Assembly (NCBI GenBank): GCA_017432075.1
Contig: JAFRJV010000145.1
Span: forward strand, 1-64,000
Length of the DNA: 64,000 bases
From: Mogibacterium sp.
GTDB lineage: Bacteria; Bacillota; Clostridia; Peptostreptococcales; Anaerovoracaceae
Direction: 5' to 3'
Shown: in pieces, positions 17,577 through 26,170 of the stretch
Position numbering within the stretch: the first letter of the stretch is position 1
Layout: each line of letters starts with the position of its first letter
Position numbers and translations under genes: made by a program
The notes under the pieces: model-generated
Database searches by the model: none
Told to the model about the DNA's origin: nothing
What the model saw: only the letters and a program-made list of their open reading frames with translations

Positions 17577-17888
17577 ATGACAGAAAATGATTACATGATA
17601 AAAGATCTGGGCGAGGAGGAACTTCTTGAACTCGCAGAGCTCTTTAAGATGTTCGCAGACTCGACGCGTATCAAGATCCTGTATGACCTGTTTGACGGAG
17701 AGAAGAACGTCAGCGAGATATGCGAAGACATCGAGATGAACCAGTCTGCAGTATCGCATCAGCTCAAGGCCCTCAAAACAGGCAAGCTCATAAAGAGCCG
17801 CAGAGAGGGAAAAGCTATCTACTATTCCCTCGACGACGATCACGTAAAGACCATCATCGAGATGGGCAAGGAACACATCGAAGAATGA
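17577..17888 (+). CDS. ArsR/SmtB-family metal-sensing repressor
   Basis: 103 residues. Winged-helix repressor that lets go of DNA when it binds metal. Seen: 'LFKMFADSTRIKILYDL' and the recognition helix 'QSAVSHQLKALK', then a wing 'REGKAIYYSL'. The C-terminal alpha-5 helix carries D-x-H and, 11 residues after that His, another His followed by Glu ('DDDHVKTIIEMGKEHIEE'), which matches the D/H/H/(H or E) zinc site of CzrA-like sensors. The paired-cysteine alpha-3 site of CadC/ArsR (CVC) is not present; one Cys occurs at 'EICEDI'. Inference: zinc (or cobalt) sensing. It is the first gene of an operon with an HMA protein and a P1B ATPase. Confidence 0.9.
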   Translation: MTENDYMIKDLGEEELLELAELFKMFADSTRIKILYDLFDGEKNVSEICEDIEMNQSAVSHQLKALKTGKLIKSRREGKAIYYSLDDDHVKTIIEMGKEHIEE

Positions 17889-17905
17889 TTCAAAGGAGAA
17901 AAGAA

Positions 17906-18124
17906 ATGAAAAAGAAATTCAAACTCATCGATCTCGACTGCGCTAACTGTGCTGCAAAGATGGAAGAAGCCATAAAGAAAATCGACGGAGTGACCGATGC
18001 CTCCGTAAGCTTCATGACTCAGAAGATGATGATCGAGGCAGATGATGCGGTATTTGATAAAGTCGTTGAGGAAGCTGTGAAATGCATCGCAAAAGTAGAG
18101 CCTGACTGCCAGGTAGTACTGTAA
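17906..18124 (+). CDS. Stand-alone HMA-domain metallochaperone
   Basis: 72 residues from ATG 17906, preceded by AAAGGAG. A single heavy-metal-associated (ferredoxin-like) domain with the metal-binding loop 'DLDCANCAAKM' (CxxC). The P-type ATPase that follows has no N-terminal HMA domain of its own, so this looks like that domain split off as a separate gene. Its stop TAA shares a base with the ATPase start (TAATG), so translation is coupled. An acidic residue precedes the CxxC (DCANC), as in the zinc-type ZntA N-domain, unlike the copper type (MxCxxC); inference: zinc/cadmium. Confidence 0.88.
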   Translation: MKKKFKLIDLDCANCAAKMEEAIKKIDGVTDASVSFMTQKMMIEADDAVFDKVVEEAVKCIAKVEPDCQVVL

Positions 18125-20055
18125 TGGACAGATTTACAAGCAAACAGAAAAAAGAATTAAAAGAGATCGGGATATCATTCGTGCTGTTCGTGACCCTGAT
18201 GGCAGCAGAACATACGGGTCTGTTTCCTGACACGACAACAGGAACGGCCGTACAGCTGCTGCTGTACATGGTCCCTTATTTCATCGTAGGACACGATGTC
18301 GTACGCAAGTGTCTTATAGGCATAAAGAACCGCCAGCTTTTCGACGAGAGTTTTCTCATGACTCTCGCGACCATCGGAGCGTTCGGATGCAAAGAGTTCG
18401 GAGAGGCCGTTGCGGTAATGCTGTTTTATCAGGTGGGAGAATTCTTCCAGGGCTATGCTGTAGGCAAGTCCAGAGGATCCATTGCGGATCTTATGAGCAT
18501 GGCTCCTGATTTCGCGAACCGCGAAGCAGAGGACGGAAGCCTGGAAGTGATAGACCCGGACGATATCGAGGTGGGAGACATCCTTGTCATCAAACCGGGT
18601 GAAAAGGTGCCTACTGACGGTGTCGTGATAGAAGGACGCGGCTATGTCAATACTTCTGCACTGACCGGCGAGTCGCTCCCGAGACCGGTAAGCGAAGGAG
18701 AGCAGGTCATATCGGGATGCATCAACGGAGAGACGCTTCTCAGAGTAAGAGCTGAGAAAGAGTTCGATGACTGCACGGTATCGCAGATCCTTGAACTTGT
18801 AGAGGAAGCATCATCGCGCAAGTCCGTAACGGAGAATTTCATCACAAGATTTGCGCATTACTACACGCCGGCTGTAGTTATCGCTGCAGTCGTACTTGCA
18901 TTCCTGCCGCCGCTGGTCTCGGGACACTTTGCGGCTGAATTCGGCAAGTGGGTACTAAGGGCATGCACCTTCCTGGTAATATCGTGTCCTTGCGCGCTTG
19001 TGATCTCCGTACCGCTCGCGTTCTTCGGAGGCATAGGAGCTGCATCATCGAAAGGCGTGCTCGTAAAAGGATCAAACTATCTTGAACTCCTTGCAGACCT
19101 CGACACGGTGGTATCTGACAAGACAGGAACACTAACTGAAGGAAGATTCAGAGTGGCGATGGTGGAAGCAGCGGAAGGCCATGACACCGATGAGATCATC
19201 AGATATGCAGCCGCAGCGGAAGCGGGATCAACGCATCCTATCGCGGCAGCAATAACAGAAGCCTGCGAAAAACCGATCGCACAGTCGAAGATAAAGGATG
19301 TAAAGAACGTCGCCGGCAAGGGGATAACCGCAAAAGCCGGACGCGATACGATCACTGTAGGAAACAGGGGCTTCTTTGATGAAGAGGGTATCGACCTACC
19401 TGAGATGACCGCTGAAGTCAGCGGAACAAACTGCTATGTCGCCAGAAACGGTAAATACATCGGCACGATAATAGTTGCAGACGTGCCTAAGAAAGGCGCG
19501 AAAGAGGCGATAAGCGAAATGCTCAGGGCAGGCGTAAGATCCGTTATCATGCTTACGGGTGACTCTGAAAAGGTCGCCTCGGCTGTTGCTGCCGAGCTTG
19601 GGATCACGGAATACAAGGCGGAACTTCTGCCTCAGGACAAGGTAAGTGTCGTAGAAGAACTTTTAGAAGGACTCAGAAGAAGATCCGGTACGGGAGAGAA
19701 TGCTGATAAAAAGCGCGGCAGACTTGCCTTCATAGGAGACGGCATCAATGATGCGCCCGTACTTTCTGTAGCAGATGTCGGCATAGCCATGGGATCACTT
19801 GGATCTGATGCGGCGATCGAAGCTGCGGACATCGTCATCATGGATGATGAACTGGGAAGGATACCTGCAGTCATGGGCATCGCCCGTAAGACGCTGGGTA
19901 TTTCCAGGCAGAATATAGCATTCGCGCTTCTGGTCAAGTTCGGCTGCCTGATACTTGGTGCTCTCGGAATAGCCAATATGTGGGTCGCGGTATTTGCTGA
20001 TGTGGGAGTTGCGGTGATCTGCATCCTGAATTCCATGCGCATGCTGAAAAAATAA
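18124..20055 (+). CDS. zntA: P1B-type heavy-metal ATPase, Zn/Cd/Pb type
   Basis: 643 residues. ATP-driven efflux of soft divalent metals across the cell membrane. Seen: the phosphatase motif 'LTGESLP' (near 181), the transmembrane metal motif 'SCPCAL' (near 293), phosphorylation site 'DKTGTLTEG' (near 335), 'GDGINDAPVL', and the last two helices with 'LLVKFG' (Lys) and 'AVFADVGVA' (Asp). The CPC plus Lys/Asp pattern is that of P1B-2 pumps (ZntA/CadA). No N-terminal HMA domain; it is supplied by the gene before. Regulated by the ArsR-family repressor of the same operon. The metal is inferred, not shown. Confidence 0.92.
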   Translation: MDRFTSKQKKELKEIGISFVLFVTLMAAEHTGLFPDTTTGTAVQLLLYMVPYFIVGHDVVRKCLIGIKNRQLFDESFLMTLATIGAFGCKEFGEAVAVMLFYQVGEFFQGYAVGKSRGSIADLMSMAPDFANREAEDGSLEVIDPDDIEVGDILVIKPGEKVPTDGVVIEGRGYVNTSALTGESLPRPVSEGEQVISGCINGETLLRVRAEKEFDDCTVSQILELVEEASSRKSVTENFITRFAHYYTPAVVIAAVVLAFLPPLVSGHFAAEFGKWVLRACTFLVISCPCALVISVPLAFFGGIGAASSKGVLVKGSNYLELLADLDTVVSDKTGTLTEGRFRVAMVEAAEGHDTDEIIRYAAAAEAGSTHPIAAAITEACEKPIAQSKIKDVKNVAGKGITAKAGRDTITVGNRGFFDEEGIDLPEMTAEVSGTNCYVARNGKYIGTIIVADVPKKGAKEAISEMLRAGVRSVIMLTGDSEKVASAVAAELGITEYKAELLPQDKVSVVEELLEGLRRRSGTGENADKKRGRLAFIGDGINDAPVLSVADVGIAMGSLGSDAAIEAADIVIMDDELGRIPAVMGIARKTLGISRQNIAFALLVKFGCLILGALGIANMWVAVFADVGVAVICILNSMRMLKK

Positions 20056-20072
20056 AGTGATATAATATGCAC

Positions 20073-20906
20073 ATGAAAATACACGTGCTTACTTGCGGAT
20101 ACATAAGAATATCGGAAAGACTGATCGAAACTGGCGGAATGATGAGTGATCTGCGCCGCGCGGTCCTTACACCGGACACGCATCGCATTGAACTCCCGGT
20201 ATCCGCCTTTTTGATAGAACACAGACAGGGGCTGTTTCTGGTGGACACAGGGCTGAGCAGGGATATAAGTCCGGCGGGAGTATATGACAAAAGAGCATCG
20301 GAGAACGTGCTCTCAAAGCACCTGGCAGCAGTTTATCATCCGTATGTGCCTTGCGGAACGGCGATACATGAGCAGCTTGCATCGATGGGCATAAGGCCGG
20401 ATGAACTGGAGGCAGTTATCGTAACCAACTTCGATATCGACCATGTGGCAGGCCTTAAACATGTAGCGGATGCAAAAAGAATAATAGTTCCTGAAGACGA
20501 GGCATACTGGTCTGTTCGGACGAAATACAGGATAAGACAGAACAGGGACCTCTGGGAACCATACAAAACTGAGAGGATTTTCTTCAGAGGCTATCCGTCA
20601 GGTCCGATGAGAAAAGCAGTTGACTTACTGGGCGACGGAAGTCTGATGATGGTGAGCATACCGGGATATACCGACGGTCAGGCCGGTATTATGGTATCGG
20701 AAAAAGGCAGGTATGCTTTCATTGCATCGGATGCAGCATTTTCTCCGGACAACTGGAAAAAGATGAAAGCGCCTGGCCTGGGAGCCAACGAAGCGCTTCA
20801 GCTGAAGACTATGAAGTGGCTCGCGAAGACAGCAGAGGACCCGGCATGTGCCGGCATTCTGTGCACGCATGATCCGGAACTGAAGAATAAGATCATGGAA
20901 CTGTAG
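20073..20906 (+). CDS. Metallo-beta-lactamase-fold protein with altered metal ligands
   Basis: 277 residues from ATG 20073 (an ATG at 20067 would add two residues; neither has a clear SD). Overall it matches the N-acyl-homoserine-lactonase-like (AiiA/AttM) branch: 'FLVDTGLSRD', then the metal-motif position, 'PGYTDGQAGI', 'IASDAAF' and 'CTHDPE'. Odd: the usual HxHxDH reads 'NFDIDH' (two His replaced by Asn and Asp) and the His of 'PGHTPGH' is Tyr, while the bridging Asp and last His remain. It may bind one metal or a different one, or have lost hydrolase activity. It follows the ATPase after 17 bases and could be the last gene of the metal operon. Substrate unknown. Confidence 0.8.
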   Translation: MKIHVLTCGYIRISERLIETGGMMSDLRRAVLTPDTHRIELPVSAFLIEHRQGLFLVDTGLSRDISPAGVYDKRASENVLSKHLAAVYHPYVPCGTAIHEQLASMGIRPDELEAVIVTNFDIDHVAGLKHVADAKRIIVPEDEAYWSVRTKYRIRQNRDLWEPYKTERIFFRGYPSGPMRKAVDLLGDGSLMMVSIPGYTDGQAGIMVSEKGRYAFIASDAAFSPDNWKKMKAPGLGANEALQLKTMKWLAKTAEDPACAGILCTHDPELKNKIMEL

Positions 20907-20953
20907 CTGAATTGTTACCTTAATACATCTTAATCTAAATATAGCGTCATAAA

Positions 20954-20984
20954 TTGATATTATGACAACATTTTGTGTTAAAAT
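20954..20984 (+). promoter_or_regulatory. Possible promoter for the penicillin-binding protein gene
   Basis: TTGATA (20954-20959) with TAAAAT (20979-20984) preceded by TGT, an extended -10; the 19-base spacing is long. A similar TGTTAAAAT precedes ileS. Confidence 0.4.
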
Positions 20985-20985
20985 G

Positions 20986-21014
20986 GTGCGGAACATAAGA
21001 TATCCGCACTTTTT
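20986..21014 (+). terminator. Intrinsic terminator before the PBP gene
   Basis: Stem GTGCGGA (20986-20992) with TCCGCAC (21003-21009), 10-base loop, then TTTTT (21010-21014). It closes the metal-efflux/MBL unit; being right after a possible promoter it could also act as a short attenuator. Confidence 0.65.
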
Positions 21015-21055
21015 GTATTTGAAGTGTAAATCATAAATGACTGTCGGAGAAAAAA

Positions 21056-24000
21056 ATGACACCAGATCAGTTCGACAACAATAATAATAACGGCAAAGTC
21101 AGAGCGATAACGCAGGACAGCCGGAATGCCTCAGTAAACAAGGGCAAACGGCAGGGGTCGGCCAGTCTTTACTTTGACTTTGATAACAAGCCTGAAGAAC
21201 CTGACGGCCTTGACTTCAACTTTGATAACAAGCCGTCTGCGCCGGTACAGGAAAAGACAGCTGAAACGGAACCGCCTGAAGCATCGCTTGCAGAAACTTC
21301 CGTGCCTGAAGCACCGGCTGCTGAAACGCCGGCACCTGCAGCTCCTAAAAAGCAGTACGGACTGCCGGATGACTACAGCAAGCCTATGGAGCCTAAGCCT
21401 GCCCCAAAAGCTGCAGCTGTTCAGAACCAGTCAGAGATATCAAAGAAGATCGGTTCTGCAAAGATAGCTCTGAAGAAAAAGATCGCTGCACAGCAGGATG
21501 CCCGCAGGGCGGCTAAAGCTGCAGAAGCCGAAAGGCAGAGACTTCTCGCCAGAGAGGCTGAAGTCAGGAAAGCTGAAGAAGCAAGGCTGGCTGCAGAGGC
21601 TGCAAAGAGAGCAGATGAGGCCAGACAGAAGGCTGAATATGAAGCAAAGCTTGAAGCTGCGATCTTTGCGGAGATGGAGGCGGCGAAGAACAAGAAAGCC
21701 GTTAAACCGGCAAAAACCGTAAAGCAGGGATCTTCGGTAAAAGCAAAGCCGGCCGGCAAGAATCTTAAGGAGAAAAAAGCGGTTGCAAACAACAGTGCTC
21801 CTGCAAAAGCAAAAAAAGAGGCTGAGGCAAAAGCAAAAAAAGAAGCTGAAGCAAAAGCTGCTAAGGCAGCTGCTGCAGAAGCCAAAAAAACTCCGTTTAA
21901 GAAAAAAGAGAAAAAAGTCAAAGTAAAGAAGAAAAAAGGATTCTTTGGATGGGTCTTGGCCTTCCTGGAAATCATGATCGCTCTGGGAATAATAGGAGGC
22001 ATAGCCGGCGGCGCATATGCTGCGATCACTATCGCTCATGCCGACCCTATACACCCGGAACAGATCTATAACACACTGGAAGTCAGTACACATATTTATG
22101 ACGACAAGGGGAACCTTACTAACGACATATATCTGTCTGAAAACCGCGATATCGTCAGATATGAAGAACTGCCTGATAAGCTGAAAAACGCGTTCATTGC
22201 GATCGAAGACAAAACCTTCTGGACGCACAAGGGATTCAACTTCAGGAGAATATTCGGCGCCATATGGAACTCCGTTTCAGGAGGAGGCGAGATCAGCGGT
22301 ACCAGTACTATTACTCAGCAGCTTGCGCGTAACGTGTTCCTGCCGGAGGAAAAGAGCGTAAGATCGATAAAGCGTAAGATAATAGAAATGTACTACGCGC
22401 ATGAGATCGAAGAGCAGCTCAGCAAGGAAGAGATATTAACCGCATATCTCAACACGATATACCTCGGATACGGATGCTATGGCGTAGATACGGCCGCAAA
22501 GAAGTACTTCGATAAGGATGTTGAAGAGCTTAAGCTCAAGGAATGTGCTGCACTTGCAGCACTCCCGCAGGCACCGGGAGTATATGCGCTCCTCACTACA
22601 GAGGATGACGGAGCTGAGACCACCACCCAGATCGACAAAGGACTCTACGCGAACGACATATCGCGTGAAAGACGCTATCTGGTGCTCGACCTTATGGCGG
22701 AACAGGGATATATTGATCAGGAAACAGCAGATAAAGCAAAGAAGCCTCTTGAAAAGTTCATCAATCCTGGCGGAGCAAGCATGAGTGCGAGTTCCTCGTT
22801 CAAGGATTACCTGCTTGATACTGTAAAGAACGATCTGATGACAAAGTACAACCTCAGCAGTGAGCAGGCTGAAAAGATGATCTACACAAAGGGGCTCAAC
22901 ATCTACTCGACACTTGATTCACAGGCACAGAAAGTACTTACCAGGGAATTCAAGAAGAAAGCCAACTTCCCTAGTGCCGTGAACGATGAGGGTAAGGTCG
23001 AGGCGGCCATGGTCATCGTAAAGGTCGGCACCGGTGAAGTAAAAGCCATGGCGGGCACACGTAAGACAAAAGGCGAGAAGCTCTTTAACAGAGCCGTAAG
23101 CCCGCGTCAGCCGGGATCGTCGATCAAACCGCTCGCTGTATATGCTCCTGCTCTCCAGAAGAGCTTCGAGTATCAGAAAGAAGGAAAGTTCTTCGACTTC
23201 AAGGATACCGGCTATGACACTCAGGGCAAGAGACTCTGGGGCAATTACATAACCGCAAGTTCCGGAGTTACTGATGAAAAGATGAAGGTCAATGGCAAGA
23301 ACTGGCCTCAGAACTTCGGAAGAAATTATACCGGATACAAGACTTTCAGACAGGCGATACAGCTTTCGATCAATACGTGTGCAGTAAAGATACTGGCACA
23401 GGTCGGAACTGATTACTCCATGGATATGGTAAAGAAGTTCGGCATAAGCACTGCGATCGACGATACGAGTGAAGCCTATAATGACGTCAACCTTGCTGCA
23501 CTCGGACTTGGTGCGATGACCGAAGGTGTCACGCCTCTGGATATGGCGCTCGCATATGCAACATTCCCGAATGGGGGCGTGCGTAACTCGGCCGTTTGTT
23601 ACACGAAGGTAACGGACAGTACAGGTAAGGTGCTTCTCGAAGGAAAGTCAGAGGAGACCAGAGTACTCGACAAAGGTGTCGCTTATATCATGACAGATGT
23701 GCTACAGACTGTTGTTTCTGACGGAATCGCAGGTAACGCGGCGATATCCGGGGAGCAGGTCGGAGGCAAGACCGGAACGACTGATGAGACCTGGGATATC
23801 TGGTTCGATGGCTTTACACCTAAATACGCCGCAGCACTCTGGATTGGTACTGATAACAACATAGAGCTGAATACCACATCAGCAACTGCTGCCAAGCTCT
23901 GGAGCACTGTAATGAGTCAGGTCAAGAGAGCAAAAGGCGGTGAGTACAAATCCAGACCGGATAACGTAATAGTAAAGAACGGTGAGTACTACACCACAGG

Positions 24001-24139
24001 CACACAACCGCCTGATCCGCCACCGGAAAAGAAAGAAAAGGATAAGAGCAAGGATAAAGATAAAAAGGATGACGGCAGCTCTCAGGATTCCGGCAAAGAA
24101 CCTGCACAGGAACCTGCAAAGGAAGACAAGAAGAACTGA
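21056..24139 (+). CDS. Class A penicillin-binding protein (PBP1A-type)
   Basis: 1027 residues. Bifunctional peptidoglycan synthase: glycosyltransferase and transpeptidase outside the membrane. Seen: a long cytoplasmic Ala/Lys/Glu/Pro-rich region (about 1-290), one membrane helix (about 295-325), the GT51 domain with 'EDKTFWTHKG' and 'TSTITQQLARN' (about 350-540), and the transpeptidase with the SxxK serine in 'PGSSIKPL' (near 688), SxN 'SINTCAVK' and KTG 'GGKTGTTDETWD' (near 904). The tail is Pro/Lys/Asp-rich. Odd: the cytoplasmic part, with 'KKEAEAKA' repeats, is far longer than usual. The gene stands alone between a terminator and the rimP unit. Confidence 0.93.
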   Translation: MTPDQFDNNNNNGKVRAITQDSRNASVNKGKRQGSASLYFDFDNKPEEPDGLDFNFDNKPSAPVQEKTAETEPPEASLAETSVPEAPAAETPAPAAPKKQYGLPDDYSKPMEPKPAPKAAAVQNQSEISKKIGSAKIALKKKIAAQQDARRAAKAAEAERQRLLAREAEVRKAEEARLAAEAAKRADEARQKAEYEAKLEAAIFAEMEAAKNKKAVKPAKTVKQGSSVKAKPAGKNLKEKKAVANNSAPAKAKKEAEAKAKKEAEAKAAKAAAAEAKKTPFKKKEKKVKVKKKKGFFGWVLAFLEIMIALGIIGGIAGGAYAAITIAHADPIHPEQIYNTLEVSTHIYDDKGNLTNDIYLSENRDIVRYEELPDKLKNAFIAIEDKTFWTHKGFNFRRIFGAIWNSVSGGGEISGTSTITQQLARNVFLPEEKSVRSIKRKIIEMYYAHEIEEQLSKEEILTAYLNTIYLGYGCYGVDTAAKKYFDKDVEELKLKECAALAALPQAPGVYALLTTEDDGAETTTQIDKGLYANDISRERRYLVLDLMAEQGYIDQETADKAKKPLEKFINPGGASMSASSSFKDYLLDTVKNDLMTKYNLSSEQAEKMIYTKGLNIYSTLDSQAQKVLTREFKKKANFPSAVNDEGKVEAAMVIVKVGTGEVKAMAGTRKTKGEKLFNRAVSPRQPGSSIKPLAVYAPALQKSFEYQKEGKFFDFKDTGYDTQGKRLWGNYITASSGVTDEKMKVNGKNWPQNFGRNYTGYKTFRQAIQLSINTCAVKILAQVGTDYSMDMVKKFGISTAIDDTSEAYNDVNLAALGLGAMTEGVTPLDMALAYATFPNGGVRNSAVCYTKVTDSTGKVLLEGKSEETRVLDKGVAYIMTDVLQTVVSDGIAGNAAISGEQVGGKTGTTDETWDIWFDGFTPKYAAALWIGTDNNIELNTTSATAAKLWSTVMSQVKRAKGGEYKSRPDNVIVKNGEYYTTGTQPPDPPPEKKEKDKSKDKDKKDDGSSQDSGKEPAQEPAKEDKKN

Positions 24140-24215
24140 TCCGGGACTATCATCAATAAAAAAGCCTTGCAATTACAGAACTTTGGTGGTATAAATGCAA
24201 AGTAAGTTAAAGTTT

Positions 24216-24243
24216 CGAAAGAGTGGGGACTCCCACTCTTTCG
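24216..24243 (+). other. Perfect 12-pair hairpin before rimP
   Basis: CGAAAGAGTGGG (24216-24227) pairs perfectly with 24232-24243 around a GACT loop. No T-run follows, so it is not a standard terminator. It ends 31 bases before the preferred rimP start and is probably part of the rimP-nusA operon leader. The rest of the 24140-24274 gap shows nothing I can name. Confidence 0.6.
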
Positions 24244-24274
24244 CTTATGTATGGATATTTTCTACGGTGATAAC

Positions 24275-24751
24275 ATGGCAAAAGAGGATGTCAGTGCAAA
24301 AGTAACTGAGATGCTGACGCCGTTTCTTGAGGAGAACGGACTCGACATCTATAAAGTCGAATATAAGAAAGAAGGAAAGTCATGGGTGCTGAGGGTATGC
24401 CTCGATAAACCTGCCGATGCGGAGTCTGAATATGTGAGCATAGATGACTGCGAGAAGGTCAATGTATGGCTGAGCGAGGCACTTGATAACAGCAATATGA
24501 TCGAACGCAGCTACAACCTCGAAGTCAGCTCGGCAGGGCTCGACAGAGAACTTCTTAAGGAATCTGATTATGTGCGTTTTGCCGGCAGAGCCGTAGAAGT
24601 GAAAACATATGAGCAGATCAACGGCAGCAAGTCACATGAGGGAATCCTGACAGGAAAGAGTAACGGCATTGTGACGATAGATACGGGAGCAGGAGAGCTT
24701 GCGATCCCGGCCGAAAAAATAGCAAAAATCAATTTGGCAGTAGTTTTCTAA
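24275..24751 (+). CDS. rimP: Ribosome maturation factor RimP
   Basis: 158 residues from ATG 24275 ('MAKEDVSAKV'); an in-frame ATG at 24251 would add eight residues and cannot be excluded because neither has a strong SD. Assists 30S subunit assembly. Seen: the N-terminal alpha/beta domain with 'DIYKVEYKKEGKSWVLRV', the family signature 'LEVSSAGLDRELL' with 'DYVRFAGR', and the C-terminal SH3-like barrel. First gene of the rimP-nusA-ylxR-infB-rbfA cluster. Confidence 0.93.
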   Translation: MAKEDVSAKVTEMLTPFLEENGLDIYKVEYKKEGKSWVLRVCLDKPADAESEYVSIDDCEKVNVWLSEALDNSNMIERSYNLEVSSAGLDRELLKESDYVRFAGRAVEVKTYEQINGSKSHEGILTGKSNGIVTIDTGAGELAIPAEKIAKINLAVVF

Positions 24752-24774
24752 TAAAAGGAAATCAGGAGGAAACA

Positions 24775-25893
24775 ATGAGCAAGGAATTTCTAGATGCATT
24801 TGCAGATCTCAAAAAAGAGAAAAATCTTTCGGAAGCAGAGATCATCGGAGCTATCAAAGACTCTATCGAGAATGCATACAGGAAGAATTACGGAGCATCC
24901 AATGTAAGAGTCGATGTTGACATGACTGAGGGCAATGTCACTGTTTACATGGGTATGGAGGTAGTTGAAGAAGTTGAGGATTACCTCACTCAGATCTCCA
25001 TCGAGGATGCAAAGGAGATCTATGAAGGTTATGAGATCGGTGATGTAGTAGAGTACGAGATCGACCCGAGAGATTTCAACAGGATCGCAGCACAGGGTGC
25101 AAAGCAGGTATTCGTACAGAAGAACAGAGAAGCTGAACGCACTAACTCCTACAACGAGTTCATCGAGAAAAAGGGAACCATCGTCACGGGAAAGGTGGAG
25201 AGGATCTCGAACGGCACCATGCTCATCTCGCTGGGACGTACTGAGGGACGTGTTCCTGCATCGGAGCAGGTTAGGACAGAAAACTTCAAGCCTGGCGACC
25301 GCATCAAGGTTTACGTAATGGATGTCAAGAAAGAGAACAAGGGACCGCAGGTGCTGCTTTCAAGATCACATCCGGGGCTCGTAAGAGGACTGTTTGAGCT
25401 CGAGATCCCTGAGATCGCTGACGGAACGGTAGAGATCAAGGGCACAGCGCGTGAAGCCGGATCCCGCACGAAGATCGCCGTATACTCGCATGACCCTAAC
25501 GTAGATCCTGTCGGAGCCTGCGTAGGAAACAGAGGAGCAAGAGTGCAGAACATCGCAGACGAGCTCTTCGGTGAAAAAATAGATATCATCGTCTGGGACG
25601 AGGACCCTGCAGTGCTCATCAGCAACGTGCTGAGACCTGCGATCGTTGAAGGCGTTTACATAAATGAAGAAGAAAAGTCTGCAACTGCAGTAGTACCTGA
25701 ACAGCAGCTGTCGCTCGCTATCGGACGTGAAGGTCAGAACGTAAGACTCGCTGCAAGAGTCAGCGGATGGAAGATCGACATCAAGAGCAACGACCAGCTC
25801 AAGGAGATGGGCTTCGCATTCGACGAATATGAAGATTCCGATGTAGAAGAAGCCGGAGAGGTCACTGAAATTGAGGAGACACAAAACAACTAA
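24775..25893 (+). CDS. nusA: Transcription termination/antitermination factor NusA
   Basis: 372 residues, the Firmicute length without the C-terminal acidic repeats of enteric NusA. Binds RNA polymerase and RNA to modulate pausing. Domains: N-terminal polymerase-binding (about 1-120), S1 (about 130-200, 'GTIVTGKVERIS'), KH1 ('VGNRGARVQNI') and KH2 ('AIGREGQNVRLAA'). The SD AGGAGGA lies just before ATG 24775. Its last 23 bases overlap the ylxR reading frame. Confidence 0.96.
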   Translation: MSKEFLDAFADLKKEKNLSEAEIIGAIKDSIENAYRKNYGASNVRVDVDMTEGNVTVYMGMEVVEEVEDYLTQISIEDAKEIYEGYEIGDVVEYEIDPRDFNRIAAQGAKQVFVQKNREAERTNSYNEFIEKKGTIVTGKVERISNGTMLISLGRTEGRVPASEQVRTENFKPGDRIKVYVMDVKKENKGPQVLLSRSHPGLVRGLFELEIPEIADGTVEIKGTAREAGSRTKIAVYSHDPNVDPVGACVGNRGARVQNIADELFGEKIDIIVWDEDPAVLISNVLRPAIVEGVYINEEEKSATAVVPEQQLSLAIGREGQNVRLAARVSGWKIDIKSNDQLKEMGFAFDEYEDSDVEEAGEVTEIEETQNN

Positions 25894-26170
25894 GCCGATG
25901 CGAAGATGCATTGCATGCAGAGAGTCGAAGCCTCAGGACGAACTGATAAGATTCGTGCTGAACGGACAGGATCCTGTTGCGGACATAAGCGGCAGGGCTG
26001 AAGGAAGAGGCTTCTACCTTTGCAGGAACGCAGAATGCTCTGCAACCGCAGTAATGCGGAAGGCATTCAACCGCGTATGCAAGCGAAATCTAGATGAGAA
26101 AGAAATCAGTAGACTAATTGAGCAGGTGCTCGATAGCTACCAAGGAGGTATGGATGTCAAAGAAAGTTAG
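25871..26170 (+). CDS. ylxR: YlxR family RNA-binding protein
   Basis: 99 residues. Small basic nucleic-acid-associated protein (DUF448) always found between nusA and infB. Seen: 'PMRRCIACRESKPQDELIRFV' as two parts, 'RRCIACRE' and 'ELIRFV', and 'GRAEGRGFYLC'. Start: TTG 25871 is preferred because GGAGAGG lies about 9 bases upstream; it overlaps nusA by 23 bases. The next ATG (25898) would cut off the basic N terminus. Its end overlaps infB by 17 bases. The ribosomal-protein-like ylxQ gene that often comes next is missing. Confidence 0.9.
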   Translation: MRRHKTTKPMRRCIACRESKPQDELIRFVLNGQDPVADISGRAEGRGFYLCRNAECSATAVMRKAFNRVCKRNLDEKEISRLIEQVLDSYQGGMDVKES

